Counted from the first letter of the stretch, positions 1-7,526 are shown. The stretch: DNA of 10,773 nucleotides from Nitrospiraceae bacterium (GCA_020354155.1 CP070644.1:1429604-1440376), one strand, 5' to 3'. The notes: a model not told the origin generated them from the letters alone. Numbers and translations: made by a program.

Positions 1-2
1 AA

Positions 3-434
3 ATGATTGTAGAAACCGGAATTGTTACAAAAACAGAGGGTACGACGGCAAAGGTGGTGGTCCAGAAGAGGGGCGCCTGTGATGGATGTAATGCAAAGGG
101 GACCTGTGCAACTACGCCTGAAGGAATGGAAATCAGTGCTCTGAATCCGGTAAAGGCCAGAGTGGGGCAGACGGTGAAGGTTTCCCTGAGGCCAGAGACC
201 TATCTTAAGGGCACGATGCTGGTGTACGGTCTGCCCCTTGTCTTATTCATTGCAGGAGCAATGGCCGGGAAAAATATAGGGGAAAAATATATGACCGGGG
301 TGAACTCTGACGTCGTTGCAGCTATTGCAGGCTTTTCCGCCCTTGTGGCCTCATTGCTGCTGGTCAGGATATGGTCAAAAAAACTGGAATCAAAGACCGA
401 GTATCAGCCGGTTATTGATGAAATTATCGAATAG
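3..434 (+). CDS. rseC: RseC/MucC family integral membrane protein (SoxR-reducing-system / sigma-E regulator type)
   Basis: The 143-residue protein has the RseC layout. A soluble N-terminal part carries a cysteine cluster (C26, C29 and C35 in GACDGCNAKGTC). Two membrane helices follow at about residues 70-89 and 104-124, and a short basic cytoplasmic tail ends in a YQPVI motif (E. coli RseC has WQPVI at the same place). Family members are inner-membrane proteins linked to sigma-E control and to reduction of the SoxR iron-sulfur cluster, and in anaerobes they often sit beside Rnf electron-transport genes. No sigma-E, RseA/B or Rnf gene lies in this window, so the role here is inferred from family only. 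The ATG at 3 lies at the window edge, so its ribosome binding site cannot be seen and a slightly earlier start is possible. The next gene begins 76 nt downstream and may be a separate unit. Confidence 0.88.
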   Translation: MIVETGIVTKTEGTTAKVVVQKRGACDGCNAKGTCATTPEGMEISALNPVKARVGQTVKVSLRPETYLKGTMLVYGLPLVLFIAGAMAGKNIGEKYMTGVNSDVVAAIAGFSALVASLLLVRIWSKKLESKTEYQPVIDEIIE

Positions 435-510
435 GGTGCTGTGCTTTTATAGAGAGTGAACGTTTTTTTGAAAAATACTACACTACAGATTTGCTGGAAG
501 GAGGAAAAAC

Positions 511-2598
511 ATGAGCATTGATGTTGGAAAGATCAGGAACCTTGCTGTCATAGGCGGTGGCGGAGCGGGGAAAACATCTCTTGTTGAGGCCATGCTTTTT
601 GACGCCAAGGCAGTCGAGCGGATGGGGAGGGTAGAGGATGAAAACACCGTAACTGATTTTGAACCCGAGGAGATAAACCGCAAGTTTTCAATATCTTCAG
701 CTCTTGCCTATTGTGACTGGAATGGGCACCGGATCAATCTTGTAGACACTCCGGGGTTTATTAATTTCCTTGAAGATACTAAATGCTGCCTCAGCGCCAT
801 GGACGCTGCAGTAGTTGTTGTGGGTGCCCGGGTTGGTGTTAAGGCTGAAACAGGGAAAGTATGGCAATACGCGAATGACTATGAACTGCCGAGACTTGTC
901 TTCATAAATAAGATGGACAAGGAAAATGCCAGCTTCCGGAATGCTGTCGAGGGTGTAGAAAAATCCTATGGAGTTTCTCTGGTTCCCCTTACTGTTCCCA
1001 TGGGAGAGGGAAGCAGCTTTGAAGGTGTTATTGATCTTCTCAAAATGAAGGCTGTCACTTTCAGGGGAGGCGTACCAACAGAAAGCGATATCCCGGATAC
1101 CTATACGGAGTACGCCGAGGAAAACAGGAAACAGCTTATCGAAAAGGTTGCTGAAACCGACGATGAGATGCTTGAGAAATACCTTGAAGGGACCGATCCT
1201 ACCGAAGAAGAGATTAGCAGGGGGATTAAATTTGGTACCATGTCAGGAACAATCATTCCCGTCTTATGCGGATCTGCAACAGTAAATGCAGGAATTCAGC
1301 CTCTGCTTGATACAATTCTTACCTGTCTGCCTTCGCCGTCAGAGCGGGCAGAGCAGCATCCGACCAAAGGAAGCGATACAAAATCAGAGGAAAAGATTGA
1401 AAGAAAACCAGTGGCAGATGCCCCTGTATCACTCCGTGTTTTTAAAACAATTGCCGACCCCTTTGCCGGGAAACTCACCCTGTTCAGGGTCTATTCAGGA
1501 ATCCTGAAGTCTGATTCAAACTTATTAAATACAACCAAAGACAGAAAAGAGAAAATGGGGAGCATGTTCTACCTCATCGGGAAGAAACAGGTTCCGGTCA
1601 AGGAAATAGGTCCCGGTGAAATTGCTGCTGTTGCGAAACTGAAGGAGGCTCAGACAGGTGACTCCATGTCTGACCCCGGCAGTCCTGTTCTGTTTGAAAC
1701 AGTTAAATTTGCTGATCCGATGATTTCATATGCAATTGAGCCCAAATCCCGTGGTGATGAGGAAAAGGTGGGAACAGGCCTTAACAGACTTCTTGAAGAG
1801 GATCCTGCCCTGCGGTTCCACCGTGATGCCGAGTCAGCTGAAATGATTCTTGGCGGGACAGGTCAGATGCATCTTGAGATAACGCTCGAAAAACTGAAGA
1901 GAAAATTCGGCGTAGAAGTTGTCATGAATACCCCGAAGATTCCCTATAGGGAAACAATTAAAGCCACGGCAACTGCCCAGGGAAGATATAAAAAGCAGTC
2001 AGGCGGAAGGGGACAGTTCGGAGACTGCTGGATAAAGATTGAGCCGCTGCCTAGCGGAAGCGGATTCGAATTTGACAACCAGATTGTGGGCGGTGCAATC
2101 CCGAGACAGTACATCCCCGCTGTTGAGAAAGGAATTGTTGAAAAAATGAAGGATGGCCTTATTGCAGGGTATCCTGTTGTCGATATAAAGGTTTCGCTCT
2201 ATGACGGTACCTATCATTCAGTTGATTCCTCTGAAATGGCATTTAAAATAGCCGGTTCCATGGCGCTCCAGAAGGCAGCTCCCAATGCAAAGGTAACGAT
2301 CCTGGAACCAATTATCAAGGTAGAGGTAAACACACCGGAAGAGTTTCTCGGTAACGTGATAGGCGATCTGAATGCAAAACGCGGGAAAGTGCAGGGAGTA
2401 GACTCGCTGCCCAGCGGGGTGCAGGTTGTCAAGGCTCTGGTGCCGATGGGAGAAATGCTGACCTATGCTAATCAGTTGAACTCTCTCACAAGCGGACAGG
2501 GCATCTATACAATGGAACCCTCTCATTATGAAGAAGTGCCGGCACATGTTGCCCAGAAACTCATAGAAGAAAAAGCCAAAGCAAAGGAAGAAGGCTAA
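511..2598 (+). CDS. fusA2: Elongation factor G-like GTPase (divergent EF-G paralogue, FusA2/EF-G-2 type)
   Basis: The 695-residue protein has the full EF-G length and domain order. The G domain has a P-loop GGGGAGKTS (15-23), G3 DTPGF (79-83), G4 NKMD (133-136) and G5 CGSA (253-256). Domains II-V follow, with the domain IV motif SGGRGQFGD (about 497-505) and the conserved YHSVDSSEMAFK stretch. It differs from canonical EF-G in three places. The P-loop lacks the usual HxDAGKT form, the switch I RGITI motif is replaced by RKFSI, and the catalytic His of DTPGH is Phe (F83). These traits match the EF-G-like paralogues typified by Thermus EF-G-2, which can bind GTP and ribosomes but whose role is unclear. 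The true housekeeping fusA is therefore probably elsewhere in the genome. The start is well fixed by AAGGAGG at 498-504, 6 nt before the ATG. No terminator follows the stop codon. Confidence 0.93.
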   Translation: MSIDVGKIRNLAVIGGGGAGKTSLVEAMLFDAKAVERMGRVEDENTVTDFEPEEINRKFSISSALAYCDWNGHRINLVDTPGFINFLEDTKCCLSAMDAAVVVVGARVGVKAETGKVWQYANDYELPRLVFINKMDKENASFRNAVEGVEKSYGVSLVPLTVPMGEGSSFEGVIDLLKMKAVTFRGGVPTESDIPDTYTEYAEENRKQLIEKVAETDDEMLEKYLEGTDPTEEEISRGIKFGTMSGTIIPVLCGSATVNAGIQPLLDTILTCLPSPSERAEQHPTKGSDTKSEEKIERKPVADAPVSLRVFKTIADPFAGKLTLFRVYSGILKSDSNLLNTTKDRKEKMGSMFYLIGKKQVPVKEIGPGEIAAVAKLKEAQTGDSMSDPGSPVLFETVKFADPMISYAIEPKSRGDEEKVGTGLNRLLEEDPALRFHRDAESAEMILGGTGQMHLEITLEKLKRKFGVEVVMNTPKIPYRETIKATATAQGRYKKQSGGRGQFGDCWIKIEPLPSGSGFEFDNQIVGGAIPRQYIPAVEKGIVEKMKDGLIAGYPVVDIKVSLYDGTYHSVDSSEMAFKIAGSMALQKAAPNAKVTILEPIIKVEVNTPEEFLGNVIGDLNAKRGKVQGVDSLPSGVQVVKALVPMGEMLTYANQLNSLTSGQGIYTMEPSHYEEVPAHVAQKLIEEKAKAKEEG

Positions 2599-2602
2599 TG
2601 CT

Positions 2603-2630
2603 TTAACTGTTTCGGAAATTAATATATAAT
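2603..2630 (+). promoter_or_regulatory. Candidate sigma-70 promoter for the thiamine-binding-protein/activase operon
   Basis: There is an exact TATAAT at 2625-2630, with TTAACT (4 of 6 matches to TTGACA) at 2603-2608 and a 16-nt spacer. Transcription would begin near 2637, about 42 nt before the ATG at 2679, inside the palindrome described next. The region is AT-rich, so a chance match is possible. Its position in the only sizeable gap before this gene pair supports it. Confidence 0.45.
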
Positions 2631-2632
2631 GA

Positions 2633-2665
2633 CTTTGATCAAAGATAAAATCTTTCTCAAGAAAG
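2633..2665 (+). promoter_or_regulatory. Cluster of overlapping inverted repeats in the leader of the thiamine-binding-family gene
   Basis: Three inverted repeats overlap here. The first is a perfect 12-bp palindrome CTTTGATCAAAG (2633-2644) at the predicted transcription start. The second is AAAGAT-aaa-ATCTTT (2641-2655), which can be extended by TTGA/TCAA pairing (2635-2638 with 2657-2660). The third is CTTTC-tcaa-GAAAG (2652-2665), whose right arm is part of the purine-rich GAAAGAAG (2661-2668), the only ribosome-binding-like sequence before the ATG. The second and third share bases and cannot form together. The palindrome could be an operator, or the set could form alternative RNA folds that expose or hide the ribosome binding site. 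Both readings are inference, and the AT-rich stems would be weak. Confidence 0.35.
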
Positions 2666-2678
2666 AAGTATAATTGCA

Positions 2679-2984
2679 ATGCTTGTCCAGTTCAGTATAA
2701 TACCAATTGGCAAGGGGCCGAGCCTGAGCAGGGATGTGGCTCAGGTTTTGAAAATCGTTGACAAGAGCGGCCTCAAGTATAAAATAAACCCTATGGGAAC
2801 CGTTGTTGAAGGGAAGTGGGACGAAGTTATGCACCTGATTAAATCCTGTCACCGAAGTGTGCTTAAAAATAATGAACGCATAGTAACAACAATATCCATC
2901 GACGATAGAAAACACAAAAAGAACAGAATCGAAGAGAAGATATTGTCTGTTGAAAAAAGACTGAACAAGTCTCTCTGTAAGTAG
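2679..2984 (+). CDS. MTH1187/YkoF-type thiamine-binding-family protein (formerly DUF77)
   Basis: The 101-residue protein fits the small Thiamine_BP (MTH1187-like) family in length and in pattern. It has an N-terminal beta strand ending in PIG (9-11), then SLSRDVAQVLKIVDKSGL, the central PMGTVVEG stretch, and a late strand RIVTTISIDDR. Members fold as a ferredoxin-like alpha/beta unit, form oligomers, and are related to the thiamine-binding B. subtilis YkoF. They are cytoplasmic and probably bind thiamine or a similar small ligand, but few have a proven function. The lysine-rich C-terminal tail has no recognisable motif. The ribosome binding site is weak (GAAAGAAG, 10 nt upstream). The next gene starts 12 nt after the stop, which points to co-transcription with the activase homologue. 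No other thiamine gene is nearby. Confidence 0.87.
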   Translation: MLVQFSIIPIGKGPSLSRDVAQVLKIVDKSGLKYKINPMGTVVEGKWDEVMHLIKSCHRSVLKNNERIVTTISIDDRKHKKNRIEEKILSVEKRLNKSLCK

Positions 2985-2996
2985 GGAAATGCACTG

Positions 2997-5900
2997 ATGA
3001 AGAGATTTGTAGGACTCGATGCGGGCTCGGTAAGCGTTAAGACAGCCCTTCTGGACCAGAACGGAAATGTTCTGAAAACAGAATATGTCAGACATAAAGG
3101 CAACCCGCTCCAAACGGCTCTCAGATTGTTGCAGGATATTCCGCCGTCAGCATCGTTGAGCATCACGGGCTCGGCCGGAAATCTTATAGCACAGTCTTTC
3201 AATATCACTCCCGTCAACGAAGTTGTCGCCCTCAGCTATTCTGCCAGAAAGATCTGTCCTGAAGTCAGGACAGTTATAGAAATGGGAGGAGAAGACTCAA
3301 AACTGATCCTCTTTGAAAAGGGATCGGTGAAGGAATTTTCCATGAATTCTGTCTGTGCTGCAGGGACAGGATCATTCCTTGATCAGCAGGCAGAGCGGCT
3401 GAAGCTGAGCATTGAAGAATTCAGTGAGCTGGCCCTGAAGTCTAAAAAGCCTCCGCGAATTGCAGGACGATGCAGTGTATTTGCAAAGTCGGACATGATT
3501 CACCTTCAGCAGATAGCAACTCCCCTTGAAGACATTGTCGCTGGTCTTTGTTTTGCCGTTGCACGTAATTTCAAGGGAAGCATCTGCAAGAATATGGACC
3601 TTCCGGGACCCGTCAGCTTCCAGGGAGGAGTAGCGGCAAATAAAGGCGTGGCACGTGCATTTCGGGAAGTCCTCCCTTCAGATGACCTGAATATACCGGA
3701 ACATTTTTTCGTCATGCCGGCAATCGGTGCCGTTCTGAAAGATATGGACCTGGGCATTGAAAACACCTTTGACATTTCACAACTGGAGAGCATGATTGAA
3801 AACCTCAAGGATGAGGGTGGTGCCCAAAGGCCTCTCTGCAGCAATATTGACGAATTTAGACAGAGGCACCAGGTATCCTTCTCTATTCACAATCCTGAAA
3901 CTGAGGAAAAGACAGATGCCTATCTTGGCATTGATATAGGATCGATCAGCACAAACCTTGCCCTGGTCGACTCGCAAGGCAGGCTGCTTGCCAAGAGATA
4001 CCTGATGACCGCAGGCAGGCCGATTGAGGCAGTCAGGCAGGGTCTTGAAGAAATCGGCAGTGAAATTGGTGATAAGGTCACTATCGCCGGTGTGGGAACA
4101 ACAGGATCAGGCAGATATATGATAGCTGATTTTGTCGGGGCTGATATCGTGAAAAATGAAATTACAGCCCAGGCGACGGCTGCTGCCGAGATAGACCCTG
4201 AAGTTGATACCATATTCGAGATTGGAGGACAGGACTCAAAGTATATATCCATCAAGGACGGTATTATTGTTGACTTTGAAATGAACAAGGCCTGCGCAGC
4301 AGGCACAGGATCATTTCTCGAGGAACAGGCCGAAAAACTGGGCATGTCCGTGAAGAGGGACTTTGCCGACTCAGCCTTTGCTTCAGAAAAACCCTGTTCA
4401 CTTGGAGAAAGATGTACCGTGTTCATGGAGAATTCACTCCTGTCCCGCCAGCAGAGAGGTGCGCCAAAGTCAGACCTGGTGTCAGGTCTCTCCTATTCCA
4501 TTGTGCAGAATTACATCAACAGGGTTGTCAGTGACAGGAAGATTGGAAAGAAGGTTTTCTTCCAGGGCGGAACTGCCTTTAACAAGGCAGTCGTAGCAGC
4601 ATTTGAGAATTACCTGGACAGACACATTATTGTCCCGCCGCACCATGACGTTACCGGCGCCATCGGCATGGCAAATATAGCACGAAGACATATGACTGAT
4701 AACGGCGGCAATCCAACATCGTTCAAGGGATTTGATCTTTCAAAAAGAAAATATGACGTGCGGTCTTTTGAATGTAAGGGTTGTGATAATGTCTGTGAGA
4801 TAAACAGAATAACGGTGGAAGGTGAAATAGATCCTCTCTATTACGGAAGTAGGTGTGAAAAATATGATGTGAAGATAAAAAAACAAGCGCTGGAAGGCGG
4901 GGAAATGCCTGACCTCTTTGCCGAGCGTGAGGCTTTTCTGACAAATAGTCATCGTGAACATGCGAAGGCATTTGCCGGGAAGAAATCACTGAATGGTAAA
5001 AAGTACAAAACCATCGGGATTCCGAGAATCTTTTTCTTTCACGATTTTCTCCCTTTCTGGAGCACCCTTCTCTGGGAACTGGGGTATGAGGTTGTACTCT
5101 CTGACAGTACAAACAGGCAGATAATCAATAAGGGAGTTGAGAGCATACTTGCAGAGAGCTGCTTCCCCCACAAGGTTGCCCATGGTCACATCAAGGATCT
5201 TCTGGAAAAAAATGTAGACGCAGTCTTTCTGCCCAGCTTTATTAACTTCAGTGCAGGGAGTGAAAGTCTGCGCAGTTTTGCCTGCCCCTACGCGCAGACA
5301 ATGCCATACATAGCAAAGGCTGCTTTTGGCGATGTTCAGTTGATGAGCCCCGTTATTAATTATGAAGAGGGGAAGTCGCATATGATTCGCCAGCTGTATT
5401 CAGTTCTGAAATCTGACAGCCTTTCCAGGCAGGCAATTCAGAATGCGATTGTAAAGGCTGAAGAAGTCCAGAAAGAATTTCTGACCTCAATCAGAAAGAG
5501 AGGCAGGCAGGTTCTTGAAACGCTGGGAGAGCGGGCCATTGTCATAGTCGGCAGGGCATATAATGCCTTTGATCCGGGGGTCAACCTTGAGATACCGAAG
5601 AAACTGGCAGGACTTGGCGTGTTTTCGATTCCCATGGACTTTCTGCCCCTTGAGGCAGTTGATGTAGCGGCAAAGTGGCCGAACATGTACTGGAGGTCCG
5701 GTCAGAACATTCTCAGGGCAGCTGAGCTTGTGCGGGAAAACGAGAAACTCTTTGCACTGTTTATAGGCAACTTCTCCTGCGGACCTGATTCCTTTATCCA
5801 TCGTTTTTTTGATGAGGCAATGGGTGGGAAGCCTTTTCTTCAGTTAGAGATAGATGAGCACAGTGCAGATGCCGGAATAATAACCCGCTGCGAGGCCTTC

Positions 5901-7187
5901 CTTGACAGCATTGAGAGCAGGGATGAGATCCCGGTCGGGAAGCCAAAGAACCGTGCACCGGTGACTATAGGAAAGGAAAATGGCAGGATTGTCTATATTC
6001 CGAGAATGTCAGATCATGTATTTGGCATTGCTGCCGGTCTGGAAGCATGCGGACTGACTGCGGAGATAATGGATCTACCGGATGCAGAGAGTGTAAAGCT
6101 GGGGAGGCGCCATGTTTCTGGAAAGGAGTGTTATCCCTGTGCTATTACCACTGGAGATATGGTCAGAAAAACAATGGCTGAAGATTTTGATCCGAAGAAG
6201 GCGGTCTTCTTTATGCCCTCAGGTGCGGGACCATGCCGTTTTGGTCAGTACAATGTTCTGCACAGGATGGTCCTTGACGAAATCGGTCTTTCCAGCGTAC
6301 CGGTCCTTGCCCCGAACCAGGATGAATCCTTTTACAGCGATCTTGGAATGGTGGGAAAAGAATTTTCCACGCAGGCATGGAAGGGCATTGTTACAGTAGA
6401 ACTCCTCATAAAATGTCTCCACGAAACGAGACCATATGAGGTGAATAAAGGAGAAGCTGACGCACTTTATAATGATTTCCTCAAGAATCTTACCGGGACA
6501 CTGAAAAGCAGCAACGGGGCCATGCCGGTCTTCCTTGAAGAGATACAAAAACAATTTGCAGCAATAGAGCGAAGAAATGAGCAGAGGCCCCTCATAGGGA
6601 TGGTCGGTGAGATATTCGTCAGGCATAATGCCTTTTCAAATGAAAATATCATCAGGAAAGTAGAGGAACTGGGCGGAGAGGTCTGGCTGGCGCCCTTTGA
6701 GGAGTGGATCTATTATCTGAATCAGATGTCGCAGAGAAAAGCATTTATAAAACTGAAGAATAAATCACAGGTAAAAGAAACGGTTCAGGGTATGGTCAAT
6801 ACATCTCTGACCAGGTATGTTCAGAGAAAGATCCATCACCGGTACTCCAAACCATTTAATGGTTTTTTGAAGACACTGCACGAACCATCCACGAAGCAGG
6901 TTTTTAAATATGCAAGGCCCTATATACATGATTCCTTTGAAGGAGAGGCGGTGCTGAGTATCGGCAAGGCCATAGACTTTGTAAAACAGGGGGCTTCAGG
7001 TATAATCAGTGCCATGCCTTTTGGCTGTATGCCGGGTACAATTGTCAGCGCTTTATTAAAGGGCATTAAGCAGGATACGGGTGTTCCCTGCCTCAATGTC
7101 GCATATGATGGTGTTGAAGCTACCTGTTCAACAATTCAGCTGGAGGCCTTTATGCATCAGGCAACAGAACGCATGCAAGATGCATAA
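2997..7187 (+). CDS. Two-headed acyl-CoA dehydratase activase-related protein (BadF/HgdC ATPase x2 + DUF2229/HgdB-like)
   Basis: This 1396-residue protein is of the long CoA-dehydratase-activase type. Two ASKHA-fold ATPase modules come first. Module 1 (about 1-255) has GLDAGS (6-11), GGEDSK (97-102), CAAGTGSF with C120, and RCSVF with C159. Module 2 (about 308-565) has GIDIGS (311-316), GGQDSK, CAAGTGSF with C433, and RCTVF with C473. These cysteine pairs are 39 and 40 residues apart, matching the pair (39 apart) that holds the [4Fe-4S] cluster at the HgdC dimer interface. A cysteine-rich linker follows (C593, C596, C600, C620), then a DUF2229-like region from about 669 and an HgdB-like C-terminal region. 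That half has more conserved-looking cysteines, including KECYPC (C1045, C1048), GPCRFG (C1080), PFGCMPG (C1344), VPC (C1365) and C1377. HgdC-type proteins use ATP to drive low-potential electron transfer. The electron acceptor of this large subfamily is unknown. It is cytoplasmic, with no signal peptide or membrane segment. The ribosome binding site is weak (GTAGGGA). Confidence 0.9.
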   Translation: MKRFVGLDAGSVSVKTALLDQNGNVLKTEYVRHKGNPLQTALRLLQDIPPSASLSITGSAGNLIAQSFNITPVNEVVALSYSARKICPEVRTVIEMGGEDSKLILFEKGSVKEFSMNSVCAAGTGSFLDQQAERLKLSIEEFSELALKSKKPPRIAGRCSVFAKSDMIHLQQIATPLEDIVAGLCFAVARNFKGSICKNMDLPGPVSFQGGVAANKGVARAFREVLPSDDLNIPEHFFVMPAIGAVLKDMDLGIENTFDISQLESMIENLKDEGGAQRPLCSNIDEFRQRHQVSFSIHNPETEEKTDAYLGIDIGSISTNLALVDSQGRLLAKRYLMTAGRPIEAVRQGLEEIGSEIGDKVTIAGVGTTGSGRYMIADFVGADIVKNEITAQATAAAEIDPEVDTIFEIGGQDSKYISIKDGIIVDFEMNKACAAGTGSFLEEQAEKLGMSVKRDFADSAFASEKPCSLGERCTVFMENSLLSRQQRGAPKSDLVSGLSYSIVQNYINRVVSDRKIGKKVFFQGGTAFNKAVVAAFENYLDRHIIVPPHHDVTGAIGMANIARRHMTDNGGNPTSFKGFDLSKRKYDVRSFECKGCDNVCEINRITVEGEIDPLYYGSRCEKYDVKIKKQALEGGEMPDLFAEREAFLTNSHREHAKAFAGKKSLNGKKYKTIGIPRIFFFHDFLPFWSTLLWELGYEVVLSDSTNRQIINKGVESILAESCFPHKVAHGHIKDLLEKNVDAVFLPSFINFSAGSESLRSFACPYAQTMPYIAKAAFGDVQLMSPVINYEEGKSHMIRQLYSVLKSDSLSRQAIQNAIVKAEEVQKEFLTSIRKRGRQVLETLGERAIVIVGRAYNAFDPGVNLEIPKKLAGLGVFSIPMDFLPLEAVDVAAKWPNMYWRSGQNILRAAELVRENEKLFALFIGNFSCGPDSFIHRFFDEAMGGKPFLQLEIDEHSADAGIITRCEAFLDSIESRDEIPVGKPKNRAPVTIGKENGRIVYIPRMSDHVFGIAAGLEACGLTAEIMDLPDAESVKLGRRHVSGKECYPCAITTGDMVRKTMAEDFDPKKAVFFMPSGAGPCRFGQYNVLHRMVLDEIGLSSVPVLAPNQDESFYSDLGMVGKEFSTQAWKGIVTVELLIKCLHETRPYEVNKGEADALYNDFLKNLTGTLKSSNGAMPVFLEEIQKQFAAIERRNEQRPLIGMVGEIFVRHNAFSNENIIRKVEELGGEVWLAPFEEWIYYLNQMSQRKAFIKLKNKSQVKETVQGMVNTSLTRYVQRKIHHRYSKPFNGFLKTLHEPSTKQVFKYARPYIHDSFEGEAVLSIGKAIDFVKQGASGIISAMPFGCMPGTIVSALLKGIKQDTGVPCLNVAYDGVEATCSTIQLEAFMHQATERMQDA

Positions 7188-7272
7188 TTTACTTTTTTTA
7201 TTCTGAATCTGTTATCCTATTAGTCTTGATTTATTATAAGCAGGAATGAGTTGAATACCTGGAGGTGAATTG

Positions 7273-7365
7273 ATGGGCAACGTCAAAAAATGGCGTAAGA
7301 AAAAAATGAGCAAGCATAAGCACAGAAAGCTGCTCAAGCGTACCAAACATCAGAGAAGAAAATAA
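7273..7365 (+). CDS. bS22-like small ribosomal protein (AURKAIP1/COX24 domain), 30 residues
   Basis: A 30-codon reading frame encodes an extremely basic peptide that starts MGNVKKWRKKKMSKHKHR and ends KRTKHQRRK. It is recognisable as the AURKAIP1/COX24 family by the core KKMSKxKxRKLLKRTxxQRRK. This is the same pattern as mycobacterial bS22 and the conserved C-terminus of mitochondrial mS38, which bind rRNA in the small ribosomal subunit. More than half of the residues are Lys, Arg or His, and there are no acidic residues. The start is strongly supported by GGAGGTGA at 7261-7268, with 7 nt between GGAGG and the ATG. A rho-independent terminator follows 28 nt after the stop. The gap of 85 nt from the activase gene contains no promoter I find convincing, so it may be the last gene of that unit. 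It is short enough to be missed by routine gene calling. Confidence 0.9.
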   Translation: MGNVKKWRKKKMSKHKHRKLLKRTKHQRRK

Positions 7366-7393
7366 GTCTTATTATATAGACACAGATCGAAGA

Positions 7394-7418
7394 GGGTCGA
7401 GTTGCTCGGCCCCTTTTT
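7394..7418 (+). terminator. Rho-independent terminator after the bS22-like gene
   Basis: GGGTCGAG (7394-7401) pairs with CTCGGCCC (7405-7412) around a 3-nt TTG loop, giving 8 bp with one T-G wobble. One C then precedes five T residues (7414-7418). The orientation serves + strand transcription; the minus-strand reading has no T run after the stem. Confidence 0.82.
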
Positions 7419-7526
7419 CATGCATTCAACAGAGTAAATTAAGACCCTATCGTATCCCTCTTTTTCATACTGCATCCCCGGTTTGCCACTGCCTGGAAAA
7501 AATACCATAACGCTGAAAAAAACCAC

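Noticed and set aside
435..510. A promoter for fusA2 in the gap after rseC
   Set aside because: The best pairs, such as GTGAAC-17-TACACT, match consensus too poorly to claim, although a promoter here is plausible.
2635..2642. FNR/CRP-type site suggested by TTGAT and ATCAA half-sites
   Set aside because: The half-sites overlap directly as TTGATCAA instead of being separated by four bases, so it does not fit an FNR box.
2669..2674. A second TATAAT just before the ATG at 2679
   Set aside because: Transcription would start at or inside the start codon, and there is no -35-like sequence at the right distance.
2218..3113. Two minus-strand frames of 153 and 164 codons across the end of fusA2 and the thiamine-binding gene
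   Set aside because: They lie antisense to clear conserved genes, and their hydrophobic, Cys/Phe-rich products are typical of antisense reading rather than of real proteins.
7160..7200. Terminator after the activase gene, from GCAT/ATGC repeats and a run of T at 7193-7199
   Set aside because: The possible stem is only 4 bp, AT-containing and set several bases away from the T run.
7441..7500. Possible c-di-GMP riboswitch on the minus strand, from a GGCAAACC core (complement of 7480-7487)
   Set aside because: The rest of the conserved core, including GACGCAAAGCC, is absent and no downstream minus-strand gene exists.
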